DNA from: Streptomyces sparsogenes
GTDB taxonomy: Bacteria; Actinomycetota; Actinomycetes; Streptomycetales; Streptomycetaceae
NCBI RefSeq assembly: GCF_001704635.1
Contig: NZ_MAXF01000118.1
Span: 23,081-87,080, forward strand
DNA: 64,000 bases
Reading direction: 5' to 3'
Shown here: positions 51,429 through 59,595 of the stretch, piece by piece
Numbering within the stretch: position 1 is the first letter of the stretch
How the letters are laid out: each line of letters starts with the position of its first letter
Notes under the pieces: generated by a model
Databases searched by the model: none
The model's input: the letters and a program-made list of their open reading frames with translations, nothing else
Told to the model about the DNA's origin: nothing
Program-made: the position numbers and the translations under genes

Positions 51429-52504
51429 ACGACAGCGCGACGCATCACAGCGCGACCGAGAACAGCACGGCGAACGACATGGTGCTGCGCGCCGAGCACA
51501 TCGACGTCGCCTACGAGGGGTACGGCGGGGCCCGCCCCACCCGGGCCGTCCGCGACGTCGGCTTCGAGCTGCGCCGCGGCGAACTGCTGGGCATCGCGGG
51601 CGAGTCGGGCTGCGGCAAGTCCACTCTCGCCTACGCCGTCGCCCGCTGTCTGCAACCCCCCGCCCGCCTGACCGCCGGCTCCGTGATCTTCCACGCCCGC
51701 GACGGCGGCGAGACCGACCTGCTGGCGCTGGAGGGCGAGGCGCTGCGCGCCTTCCGCTGGAACAAGCTGTCCATCGTCTTCCAGAGCGCGATGAACGCCC
51801 TCAACCCGGTGACCCGCGTCGGCCGGCAGTTCGACGACATCTTCCGCGCGCACCGGCCGGGCATGTCCGGCCCCGAGCGCCGGGAGCGCGCCCGCGCCCT
51901 GCTCGACATGGTCGGCATCGACCCCGCCCGGATCCGCGCCTACCCCCACGAGCTGTCCGGCGGCATGCGCCAGCGCGTCGTCATCGCCATGGCGCTCGCC
52001 CTGGAACCCGAGGTCGTCATCATGGACGAGCCGACGACCGCCCTCGACGTGGTCGTCCAGCGGGAGATCCTCGACGAGGTGGAGCGGCTGCGCGAGGAGC
52101 TGGGCTTCAGCGTCGTCTTCATCACCCACGACCTGTCCCTGCTGCTGGAGATCAGTGACCGGCTGGCGGTGATGTACGCGGGCGGCATCGTCGAGTACGG
52201 GCCCTGTGAGCGCATCGCGGCCGGCGCCGGCCACCCCTACACCCAGGGCCTGCTGCGCTCCTTCCCCGAGCTGACCGGCGAGCGCCGCGCGCTGCGCGGC
52301 ATCCCCGGCTCGCCCCCCGACCTGCGCGGGGAGCTGACCGGGTGCCCCTTCGCGGACCGCTGCGAGCGGGCCTTCGAGCCCTGCCGCACGGTCGCCCCCC
52401 GGCCGGTCCCGCTGCCCGGCGGGGGCTATGCGGCCTGCCATCTGCACGACCCGGACCACATCGCCGCGGCGGCGGGGCCGCTCCACGAAGGGAGCCAGTC
52501 GTGA
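51425..52504 (+). CDS. ABC transporter ATPase (DppD/OppD type)
   Basis: A 359-residue ATPase. Walker A GESGCGKST, signature LSGGMRQR, Walker B VVIMDEPTTALD and the switch His in FITHDLSLL are complete. The C-terminal oligopeptide-type extension has the cysteine cluster CPFADRCERAFEPC, which binds an iron-sulfur cluster in some relatives. The first ~18 residues are a Ser/Thr/Asn/His-rich tag. ATG 51425 overlaps the permease stop, and the next ATPase overlaps its stop. Confidence 0.93.
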   Translation: MNDSATHHSATENSTANDMVLRAEHIDVAYEGYGGARPTRAVRDVGFELRRGELLGIAGESGCGKSTLAYAVARCLQPPARLTAGSVIFHARDGGETDLLALEGEALRAFRWNKLSIVFQSAMNALNPVTRVGRQFDDIFRAHRPGMSGPERRERARALLDMVGIDPARIRAYPHELSGGMRQRVVIAMALALEPEVVIMDEPTTALDVVVQREILDEVERLREELGFSVVFITHDLSLLLEISDRLAVMYAGGIVEYGPCERIAAGAGHPYTQGLLRSFPELTGERRALRGIPGSPPDLRGELTGCPFADRCERAFEPCRTVAPRPVPLPGGGYAACHLHDPDHIAAAAGPLHEGSQS

Positions 52505-53499
52505 CCGCGCTGGACGTCACCGGGCTCACCGTCGACTTCCCACAGCCCGGCGGGCGGCCCTTCCGGGCCGTCGACCGGGTCTCCTTCTCGCTGCGCGCGG
52601 GCCGCACCCTGGCGCTGGTGGGGGAGAGCGGCAGCGGCAAGTCCACCGTCGTACGGGCCCTGTCCCGGCTGGTGACGCCCACCGAGGGGGAGATCAGGCT
52701 CGACGGGGCGCGCCGCACGCGCGGCGCGGACTACCGGCGCGCCGTCCAGATGGTCTTCCAGGACCCCTTCGCCTCCCTCAACCCGGCCCACACCATCGGC
52801 CACCATCTGCACCGGCCGCTGCTGGCGGGCGGCAAGGCGCGGCGCGGGGCCGACGTACAGCGGAAGGCCGAGGAACTGCTGCGGTCGGTGAACCTCACGC
52901 CCCCGGCCGACGTGGCCCGCAAGCGCCCGCACGAGCTGTCCGGCGGCCAGCGGCAGCGGGTGGCCATCGCCCGGGCGCTCGCGCCGGGCCCGCAGGTGCT
53001 GCTGGCCGACGAGCCGGTGTCGATGCTGGACGTCTCGATCCGGCTGGAGATCCTGGGCCTGCTGGACCGGCTGAAGGACGAGCGGGGCCTGGCCCTGCTG
53101 TATGTGACCCACGACCTGGCCACCGCGCGCCACTTCTCCTCGGAGGTGATGGTGATGTACCGGGGGGAGATCGTCGAGCGCGGCCCCAGCGACGAGGTGA
53201 TACTCGCCCCCCGGCACCCCTACACCCAACTGCTCGCCTCGGCCGCGACCGGATCCGGGGTGAGCCGCGAGGAGGCCCGCGCGGCGCGGGCGGCCCGGCT
53301 GGCGGCGCGGGCGCGGCGGGACGCCGAGCGGCGGGAGATCGTGGTCGGCGACGGCTGCCGGTTCCGGCCGCGCTGCCCGCTGGCCATGGACGCCTGCGCC
53401 CGGCGGCCCCCGGAGGCCGAGGTGGGCCCCGGGCACCGGGCCCTGTGCTGGCTGCCCGCCGGCGCCGGCACCGCCGGGTCCACCAACAGTTGTGCGTAG
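52501..53499 (+). CDS. ABC transporter ATPase (DppF/OppF type)
   Basis: A 332-residue partner ATPase. Walker A GESGSGKST, the Q-loop MVFQDPFASLNP, signature LSGGQRQR, Walker B VLLADEPVSMLD and the THDLA switch are present. The C-terminal cysteine set CRFRPRCPLAMDAC matches the previous subunit. GTG 52501 overlaps its stop (GTGA). It completes a binding protein/two permease/two ATPase importer. An Ala/Arg helix (EEARAARAARLAARARRDAE) is inserted before the cysteines. Confidence 0.93.
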   Translation: MTALDVTGLTVDFPQPGGRPFRAVDRVSFSLRAGRTLALVGESGSGKSTVVRALSRLVTPTEGEIRLDGARRTRGADYRRAVQMVFQDPFASLNPAHTIGHHLHRPLLAGGKARRGADVQRKAEELLRSVNLTPPADVARKRPHELSGGQRQRVAIARALAPGPQVLLADEPVSMLDVSIRLEILGLLDRLKDERGLALLYVTHDLATARHFSSEVMVMYRGEIVERGPSDEVILAPRHPYTQLLASAATGSGVSREEARAARAARLAARARRDAERREIVVGDGCRFRPRCPLAMDACARRPPEAEVGPGHRALCWLPAGAGTAGSTNSCA

Positions 53500-53500
53500 T

Positions 53501-53512
53501 TTGTCCGGACAA
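53501..53512. promoter_or_regulatory. Palindrome TTGTCCGGACAA before GntR gene
   Basis: A perfect 12-base palindrome starts two bases after the DppF-type stop and 50 bases before the GntR GTG. TACGCT (53550-53555), six bases before the GTG, could be a -10 for a leaderless message. This would suit autoregulation by the GntR protein. No second copy was noticed in the transporter control region. Confidence 0.5.
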
Positions 53513-53561
53513 CAGAACTTCACGACTTCCCGTCATGTGCTCATCCGGCTACGCTCGCCCC

Positions 53562-54344
53562 GTGGCAAAGCAGGAAGAAGATTCCTCCGGCCCGGCCGGC
53601 TCGGCGGAGACGCTCCAGTTCAGCGTGGACCGCAGCAGCCCCGTCCCGCTGTACTTCCAGCTGTCCCAGCAGCTCGAAGCGGCGATCGAGCAGGGGCGGC
53701 TGGCGCCCGGCAGCCTGCTCGGCAACGAGATCGAGCTCGCCGGACGGCTCGGCCTGTCCCGGCCCACCGTCCGCCAGGCCATCCAGTCGCTGGTCGACAA
53801 GGGGCTGCTGGTGCGCCGCCGCGGGGTCGGCACCCAGGTGGTGCACAGCCAGGTCAAGCGCCCGCTCGAGCTGAGCAGCCTGTACGACGACCTGGAGACG
53901 GCCGGGCAGCGCCCCGCCACCCGGGTCCTGCGCAACACCACCGAGCCCGCGACCGCCGAGGTCGCCGCGGCCCTCGGGGTCGCCGAGGGCACCGAGGTGG
54001 TGGTGATCGAGCGGCTGCGGCTGGCCCACGGCGAGCCCATGGCCCACCTGTGCAACCACCTCCCGGCGGGCCTGTTGAAGCTGGACAGCGCCGAGCTGGA
54101 GGAGACCGGTCTTTACCGGCTGATGCGCGCGGCCGGGATCACCCTGCACAGCGCCCGCCAGACGGTCGGCGCCCGCGCCGCCACCGCCGAGGAGGGCGAG
54201 CGGCTCGGCGAGCCGGCGGGCGCGCCCCTGCTGACCATGGAGCGCACGGCCTTCGACGACACCGGCCGGGCCGTCGAATTCGGCTCCCACACCTACCGGG
54301 CGTCGCGCTACTCCTTCGAGTTCCAGCTGCTCGTACGCCCCTGA
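53562..54344 (+). CDS. GntR/HutC-family transcriptional regulator
   Basis: A 260-residue GntR regulator of the HutC subgroup. The winged helix (PLYFQLSQQLEAAIEQGRL, GLSRPTVRQAIQSLVDKGLL) is joined to a UTRA effector domain starting about residue 95 and ending SHTYRASRYSFEFQLL. GTG 53562 gives MAKQEED. The upstream frame is a shadow of the ATPase. It lies between two sugar-type transport operons, both on the same strand, and could control either. The palindrome before it suggests at least autoregulation. The ligand is probably a sugar phosphate or oligosaccharide, by family. Confidence 0.88.
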   Translation: MAKQEEDSSGPAGSAETLQFSVDRSSPVPLYFQLSQQLEAAIEQGRLAPGSLLGNEIELAGRLGLSRPTVRQAIQSLVDKGLLVRRRGVGTQVVHSQVKRPLELSSLYDDLETAGQRPATRVLRNTTEPATAEVAAALGVAEGTEVVVIERLRLAHGEPMAHLCNHLPAGLLKLDSAELEETGLYRLMRAAGITLHSARQTVGARAATAEEGERLGEPAGAPLLTMERTAFDDTGRAVEFGSHTYRASRYSFEFQLLVRP

Positions 54345-54485
54345 GGGCTCGCCCGCGCGAAACAGGTCCCGACCACCCTCTGGACCCCGGCCGTACACCG
54401 TGACGGATACTTGGGCGGCGCCCGAGCCGATGACGCATGTCCGGGCGCCGCCGAACGGGACGTCTTCGAGAAGGGCTGGGTCTTC

Positions 54486-55505
54486 GTGGCCAGGGTTGGG
54501 ACAGGGGCACGCGCGTTGACCGCCGCCGTGCTGGCGGCGGTGCTGGGGTTCGCCTCGGCGGGATGCAGCAGTACGGGCGGCAAGCGCGCCGAGGAGCGGG
54601 CCGAGCAGGCGGCGAACGCTTCGGGGCGCGCGGCGGTGAACACCCCGAGGATGACCTTCGCGATGGTCACCCACTCCGGCGACGGTGACACCTTCTGGGA
54701 CATCGTCCAGAGCGGGGCCAAGCAGGCCGCGGTCAAGGACAACGTGAAGTTCCTCTACGCCCACCACGAGGAGGGCAAGGACCAGGCCCAGCTGGTGCAG
54801 ACCTACATCGACCAGAAGGTCGACGGGCTGATCGTCACGCTCGCCAAGCCCGACGCCATGAAGGACGTCGTCAAGAAGGCGGAGAAGGCGGGCATACCGG
54901 TCATCACCGTCAATTCCGGGTCGGAGGAGTCCAAGGACTTCGGGGCGCTCACCCACGTCGGCCAGGATGAGACCATCGCGGGCGAGGCGGTCGGCGAGGA
55001 GCTGAACAAGCGAGGCCGCAAGAAGGCCCTGTGCGTGCTGCACGAGCAGGGCAACGTCGGCCACGAGCAGCGCTGCGACGGCGCCGCGCAGACCTTCGAC
55101 GGCAAGATGGAGAAGATCTACGTCGAGGGCACCAACATGCCCGACGTCGAGTCGAGCATCGAGGCGAAGCTCCAGTCCGACAAGGACATCGACACCGTCG
55201 TGACGCTCGGCGCGCCCTTCGCCGCCACCGCCGCCAAGGCGGCCCAGCAGGCGGGCAGCAAGGCGGAGATCGACACCTTCGACCTCAACGCCAAGGTCGC
55301 CAAGTCGCTCCAGGACGGCACGCTCGGCTTCGCCGTCGACCAGCAGCCGTACCTCCAGGGCTACGAGGCCGTGGACCTGCTGTGGCTCTACCACTACAAC
55401 GCCGATGTCCTCGGCGGCGGCAAGCCGGTCCTCACCGGCCCCCAGATCATCACCAAGGACGACGCCGCCGACCTGGCCAAGTACACCGACCGGGGGACCC
55501 GATGA
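54486..55505 (+). CDS. Sugar ABC transporter substrate-binding lipoprotein (type I periplasmic fold)
   Basis: A 339-residue binding lipoprotein of the ribose/galactose-type (Peripla_BP_4) family. The lipobox is ASAGC and the mature domain starts MTFAMVTHSGDGDTFWDIV. Further marks are DQKVDGLIVTLAKPDAM, VITVNSGSEES and the C-terminal AVDQQPYLQGYEAV. GTG 54486 opens the signal, and the 5' extension to 54411 lacks a ribosome site. The permease follows with an ATGA overlap. The sugar cannot be deduced. A downstream ROK kinase suggests an unphosphorylated hexose or similar is imported. Confidence 0.9.
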   Translation: MARVGTGARALTAAVLAAVLGFASAGCSSTGGKRAEERAEQAANASGRAAVNTPRMTFAMVTHSGDGDTFWDIVQSGAKQAAVKDNVKFLYAHHEEGKDQAQLVQTYIDQKVDGLIVTLAKPDAMKDVVKKAEKAGIPVITVNSGSEESKDFGALTHVGQDETIAGEAVGEELNKRGRKKALCVLHEQGNVGHEQRCDGAAQTFDGKMEKIYVEGTNMPDVESSIEAKLQSDKDIDTVVTLGAPFAATAAKAAQQAGSKAEIDTFDLNAKVAKSLQDGTLGFAVDQQPYLQGYEAVDLLWLYHYNADVLGGGKPVLTGPQIITKDDAADLAKYTDRGTR

Positions 55506-56545
55506 GCGCGGACGCGCTGCCCGCGACCAAGGACGAGAGGCTGGCCCGCCGCTCCCTGCCGCGCCGCCTGGCCGGCCGGCCCGAACTGGGCGCGATCGTC
55601 GGCGCCGTCGCCGTCTTCGTCTTCTTCTCCGTCGTCGCCGACAGCTTCCTGCAGTGGTCCAGCTTCAGCACGGTGCTGAACGCCTCCTCGACCATCGGCA
55701 TCATGGCGACCCCGGTCGCGCTGCTGATGATCGGCGGCGAGTTCGACCTGTCGACCGGGGTGATGGTCACCTCCTCGGCGCTGATCTCCTCGATGTTCTC
55801 GTACCAGATGACGGCCAACGTCTGGGTCGGCATCGGGGTGTCCCTGCTGGCCACCCTCGCCATCGGCTTCTTCAACGGCTTCCTGCTGGTGCGCACCGGG
55901 CTGCCGAGCTTCATCATCACGCTCGGCACCTTCCTGATCCTCCAGGGCTGCAACCTCGGCTTCACCAAGCTGATCAGCGACACGGTCTCCACCAAGTCCA
56001 TCGGCGACATGGAGGGCTTCCCCGAGGCCCAGGACGTCTTCGCCTCCCACCTGACCATCGGCGATGTCGATCTTCAGGTCACCGTCCTGTGGTGGCTCGG
56101 GCTCGTCGCGCTGGCCACCTGGATCCTGCTGCGCACCCGCGCCGGCAACTGGATCTTCGCGGTGGGCGGCGGCAAGGAGGCCGCCCGCGCGGTCGGCGTG
56201 CCCGTCGAGCGCACGAAGATCGGGCTGTACATGGGCGTCGCCTTCGCGGCCTGGATCTCCGGACAGCACCTGCTGTTCAACTACGACGTCATCCAGTCCG
56301 GCGAGGGCGTCGGCAACGAGTTCCTCTACATCATCGCGGCCGTCATCGGCGGCTGCCTGCTCACCGGCGGCTACGGCTCGGCGATCGGGGCCGCCGTCGG
56401 CGCGTTCATCTTCGGCATGGCGAACAAGGGCATCGTGTACGCGCAGTGGAGCGCGGACTGGTTCAAGTTCTTCCTCGGCGCGATGCTGCTGCTCGCCACG
56501 CTGCTCAACTGGTGGGTCCGCAAGCGGGCGGAGGCCGGCGCATGA
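55502..56545 (+). CDS. Sugar ABC transporter permease (RbsC family)
   Basis: A 347-residue RbsC-type permease with about ten hydrophobic segments. LLMIGGEFDLSTGVMV corresponds to the family's conserved GGIDLSVG region, and the GNWIFAVGGGKEAARAVGV loop is the coupling-type motif. ATG 55502 overlaps the binding-protein stop, and its stop overlaps the ATPase start, so the three are translated as a unit. It would form a homodimeric channel with the downstream ATPase. Confidence 0.93.
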   Translation: MSADALPATKDERLARRSLPRRLAGRPELGAIVGAVAVFVFFSVVADSFLQWSSFSTVLNASSTIGIMATPVALLMIGGEFDLSTGVMVTSSALISSMFSYQMTANVWVGIGVSLLATLAIGFFNGFLLVRTGLPSFIITLGTFLILQGCNLGFTKLISDTVSTKSIGDMEGFPEAQDVFASHLTIGDVDLQVTVLWWLGLVALATWILLRTRAGNWIFAVGGGKEAARAVGVPVERTKIGLYMGVAFAAWISGQHLLFNYDVIQSGEGVGNEFLYIIAAVIGGCLLTGGYGSAIGAAVGAFIFGMANKGIVYAQWSADWFKFFLGAMLLLATLLNWWVRKRAEAGA

Positions 56546-57378
56546 CCACGACAGACACCTCCGCGGGCAGCTCCGCCCGGACGCCGCTGATCGAACTGCG
56601 CGACGTCAGCAAGAGTTACGGCAACGTCAACGCGCTGCAGGGGGTCTCCCTCGAGGTGCACGCCGGGGAGATCACCTGCGTGCTGGGCGACAACGGCGCG
56701 GGCAAGTCCACCCTCATCAAGATCGTGGCGGGGCTGCACCAGCACGACGCGGGCAGCCTCACGATCGAGGGCGAGGAGACCCGGCTCGGCTCGCCGCGCG
56801 AGGCCCTGGACCGCGGCATCGCCACGGTCTACCAGGACCTCGCCGTGGTGCCGCTGATGCCGGTGTGGCGCAACTTCTTCCTCGGCTCCGAGCCCACCAA
56901 GGGCCGCGGGCCCTTCAAGCGGCTCGACGTGGAGACCATGCGCACCACCACCCGTGCCGCCCTGCTGCGCATGGGCATCGACCTGCGCGACGTCGACCAG
57001 CCCATCGGCACCCTCTCCGGTGGCGAACGGCAGTGCGTGGCCATCGCCCGCGCCGTCCACTTCGGCGCCAAGGTCCTGGTGCTGGACGAGCCGACGGCGG
57101 CGCTGGGCGTCAAGCAGTCCGGGGTGGTGCTCAAGTACGTCGCGGCGGCCCGGGACGCGGGCCTCGGTGTGGTGCTGATCACCCACAACCCGCACCACGC
57201 CCACCTCGTCGGCGACCGCTTCGTCCTCCTCAAGCGCGGCGCGATGGCCGGCAGCCACCTCAAGACGGAGATCGCCCTCGACGAGCTGACCCGCCAGATG
57301 GCGGGCGGCAGCGAGCTCGAACAGCTCAGCCATGAACTCGCCCGCCCCTCGGCCAAGGACACCCCGACCGAGGTCTGA
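56542..57378 (+). CDS. Sugar ABC transporter ATPase, single-domain
   Basis: A 278-residue ATPase. Walker A GDNGAGKST, signature LSGGERQ, Walker B VLVLDEPTAALG and the switch His in ITHNPHHAH are present. RbsA-type proteins are usually tandem duplications, but this one has a single domain, as in the FrcA-like subgroup. After Walker B the usual D-loop Asp is Gly (ALGVKQSG), which is common in that subgroup. ATG 56542 overlaps the permease stop. The stop codon region is tandemly duplicated (57369-57408). Confidence 0.92.
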   Translation: MTTTDTSAGSSARTPLIELRDVSKSYGNVNALQGVSLEVHAGEITCVLGDNGAGKSTLIKIVAGLHQHDAGSLTIEGEETRLGSPREALDRGIATVYQDLAVVPLMPVWRNFFLGSEPTKGRGPFKRLDVETMRTTTRAALLRMGIDLRDVDQPIGTLSGGERQCVAIARAVHFGAKVLVLDEPTAALGVKQSGVVLKYVAAARDAGLGVVLITHNPHHAHLVGDRFVLLKRGAMAGSHLKTEIALDELTRQMAGGSELEQLSHELARPSAKDTPTEV

Positions 57379-57418
57379 GCGGGGCCCAGCGAGGTCTGAG
57401 CGGGGCCCGCGCGGGCCC
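57369..57418. repeat. 19-bp tandem duplication over the ATPase stop, then GC palindrome
   Basis: CGAGGTCTGAGCGGGGCCC occurs at 57369-57387 (with the TGA at 57376-57378) and at 57390-57408. The period is 21, so it is in frame. GGGCCCGCGCGGGCCC (57403-57418) is a perfect 16-base palindrome overlapping the second copy and may act as terminator. Confidence 0.7.
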
Positions 57419-57505
57419 GAGCGAGGCCTGCGCGAGATCCGTGCGAGGGGCCCGGCCGAGAGGCTCGGCCGAGGGGCCCGGCCGAGGCCTGCCACCCCGC
57501 GCACC

Positions 57506-57563
57506 CCGGGCGCCGCATGGCGCGATGACCCGCCCCCGGCGGGACTCGCCATGCGGCGCCCGG
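57506..57563. promoter_or_regulatory. Long inverted repeat between sugar operon and ROK gene
   Basis: Seventeen-base perfect arms (57506-57522 and 57547-57563, containing GGGCGCCGCATGGCG) enclose a 24-base loop that holds a smaller CCGCC/GGCGG hairpin. The outer flanks GCACC/GGTGC extend the pairing with a bulge. It occupies the middle of the 407-bp gap 57379-57785. A terminator or structured leader of the ROK gene is possible. Nothing else in the gap looks coding, and GAGGGGCCCGGCCGAG repeats fill 57446-57485. Confidence 0.5.
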
Positions 57564-57785
57564 TGCGCGTGAGGCACAATCGCACGGCGGGTCCCACCCC
57601 GCCACGACCACGCACGCCGAGGCCCCGGCCTCCCGAGACCCCCGCAGGGACGACGAACTCTTGCGCACCCGCAGCGACCGCACCCCCCACGCCCGCGCCG
57701 CCGCCCCGGCGGGTCCTCCCGGCCCGGGCCGGGAGGCCGTCGGCCCCGCCCGCGGCGGCTCCGGCCTCGGCGAGGGGGCGAGCCG

Positions 57786-58937
57786 ATGAGCCTCTACCGT
57801 GAAAGGGTGCACCGGGGGTCGGCCCGGGCGACCGTGCTGCGCACCGTCGGCACCCGCGAGCGCCGCTCGCACCTCACCGCGCCCCGCGTGCCCACCGTCG
57901 GCATCGACATCGGCGGCACCAAGGTGATGGCCGGAGTCGTCGACGCCGACGGCGAGATCCTGGAGAAGGTCCGCACCGAGACGCCCGACAAGTCCAAGAG
58001 CCCCAAGGTCGTCGAGGACACCATCACCGAGCTGGTGCTGGACCTCTCCGACCGGCACGACGTGCACGCCGTCGGCATCGGCGCCGCCGGCTGGGTCGAC
58101 GCCGACCGCAACCGCGTCCTGTTCGCCCCCCACCTGTCCTGGCGCAACGAGCCGCTGCGGGACCGCCTCGCCGAGCGCCTCGCGGTCCCGGTGATGGTCG
58201 ACAACGACGCCAACGCCGCCGCGTGGGCCGAGTGGCGCTTCGGCGCGGGACGCGGCGAGGACCACCTGGTCATGATCACCCTCGGCACCGGCATCGGCGG
58301 CGCCATCCTGGAGGACGGCCAGGTCAAGCGCGGCAAGTACGGGGTGGCGGGCGAGTTCGGCCATATGCAGGTGGTGCCCGGCGGCCACCGCTGCCCGTGC
58401 GGCAACCGCGGCTGCTGGGAGCAGTACAGCTCCGGAAACGCGCTGGTCAGGGAGGCCCGCGAGCTGGCCGCCGCCGAGTCCCCGGTCGCGTACGGGATCA
58501 TCGACCGGGTCGGCGGCAACATCCAGGAGATCACCGGGCCGCTGATCACCGAGCTGGCCCGCGAGGGCGACGCCATGTGCGTCGAGCTGCTCCAGGACAT
58601 CGGCCAGTGGCTCGGCGTCGGCATCGCCAACCTGGCCGCCGCCCTCGACCCCTCCTGCTTCGTCATCGGCGGCGGCGTCAGCGCCGCCGACGACCTGCTG
58701 ATCGGCCCGGCCCGGGACGCCTTCCGGCGCACCCTGACCGGCCGCGGCTACCGGCCGGAGGCCCGTATCGCCCGGGCCCAGCTCGGCCCCGAGGCGGGCA
58801 TGGTCGGCGCCGCCGACCTGGCCCGGCTGGTCGCCCGCCGGTTCCGCCGCGCCAACCGGCGCCGCGTGGAGCGCTACGAGCGCACCGGGACCGGCCCCCT
58901 GCGGCTGGCGTCGCGCGGACAGGCGGGGCGCGAGTGA
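57786..58937 (+). CDS. ROK-family sugar kinase (glucokinase-like)
   Basis: A 383-residue ROK kinase. The phosphate loop VGIDIGGTKVMAGVV, the catalytic Asp in VDNDANAAAWAEW, the LGTGIGGAIL turn and the zinc motif CPCGNRGCWEQYSSGNAL give a complete glucokinase-type active site. There is no DNA-binding helix-turn-helix. A ~35-residue basic N-terminal extension and an Arg-rich C-terminal tail (RRFRRANRRRVERYERTG) are unusual. ATG 57786 follows GAGGGGG. It probably phosphorylates the sugar imported by the preceding ABC system. The downstream membrane-protein gene overlaps its stop. Confidence 0.88.
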   Translation: MSLYRERVHRGSARATVLRTVGTRERRSHLTAPRVPTVGIDIGGTKVMAGVVDADGEILEKVRTETPDKSKSPKVVEDTITELVLDLSDRHDVHAVGIGAAGWVDADRNRVLFAPHLSWRNEPLRDRLAERLAVPVMVDNDANAAAWAEWRFGAGRGEDHLVMITLGTGIGGAILEDGQVKRGKYGVAGEFGHMQVVPGGHRCPCGNRGCWEQYSSGNALVREARELAAAESPVAYGIIDRVGGNIQEITGPLITELAREGDAMCVELLQDIGQWLGVGIANLAAALDPSCFVIGGGVSAADDLLIGPARDAFRRTLTGRGYRPEARIARAQLGPEAGMVGAADLARLVARRFRRANRRRVERYERTGTGPLRLASRGQAGRE

Positions 58938-59533
58938 CCGCCGCCGACCAGCGTCCGGGCACCGGCTCACCGCCCGGCCGGGGCACCGACCGCGCCACCG
59001 AGCCCCCCACGCCCCCCGCCGGCCGCCGGCCGCGCCGCTGGCTCAAGGCGCTCGCGGTCTTCCTGCTCATCACCATCCCGGCGGGCTATCTGGTCATCTC
59101 CGCGCTCCAGAGCCGCGACAGCGGCGAGGACAAGCAGGAGAACGCCTCGGCCACCGGCCTCACCGCCGGCTGGCCCAGCAAGGTGCAGCGGCGCATCTAC
59201 GACGTGCCGATCCCGGGCTACTCCGACGACGTGGCGTACTACGAGACCAACGCCTGGAAGAGCAGCTCGCTGTACGTGCAGTTCGTCACCTCCGTCCAGG
59301 GCCTGGACCGGTTCCTGGTCAACGTCGGCACCGACCGCGCCGCCCTCAAGAACGGCGAGATCACCATCGACGCCGACGAGGCCGAGAAGGTCGGCTGGCG
59401 GCTCGGCGGCGACGAGGACTGGGCCGGCACGGTCTTCACCCAGAAGCAACCCCAGCCGGAACTGGAGATCACCGTCGACTTCGACAACCGGCGCCACCCC
59501 AAGGTCTACGTCGTCTCCACCGTCACCCCGTAG
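58934..59533 (+). CDS. Single-pass membrane protein coupled to ROK kinase
   Basis: A 199-residue protein. A Pro/Arg/Thr-rich cytoplasmic N-terminus (~40 residues) is followed by one membrane helix (ALAVFLLITIPAGYLVISAL). An extracytoplasmic domain of ~140 residues comes next, containing YDVPIPGYSDDVAYYETNAW, FLVNVGTDRAALKNG and a final strand KVYVVSTVTP. I do not recognise a named domain. GTG 58934 overlaps the ROK stop (GTGA), so the two are translationally coupled. Codon use is normal. A role in sugar sensing or wall association would be guesswork. Confidence 0.7.
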   Translation: MTAADQRPGTGSPPGRGTDRATEPPTPPAGRRPRRWLKALAVFLLITIPAGYLVISALQSRDSGEDKQENASATGLTAGWPSKVQRRIYDVPIPGYSDDVAYYETNAWKSSSLYVQFVTSVQGLDRFLVNVGTDRAALKNGEITIDADEAEKVGWRLGGDEDWAGTVFTQKQPQPELEITVDFDNRRHPKVYVVSTVTP

Positions 59534-59595
59534 CCCCGGCCGACGGCCCGGCGGCCGGACCCGAGCACGGTCCCGTCCCGGGCCTCGGCCCGTCC

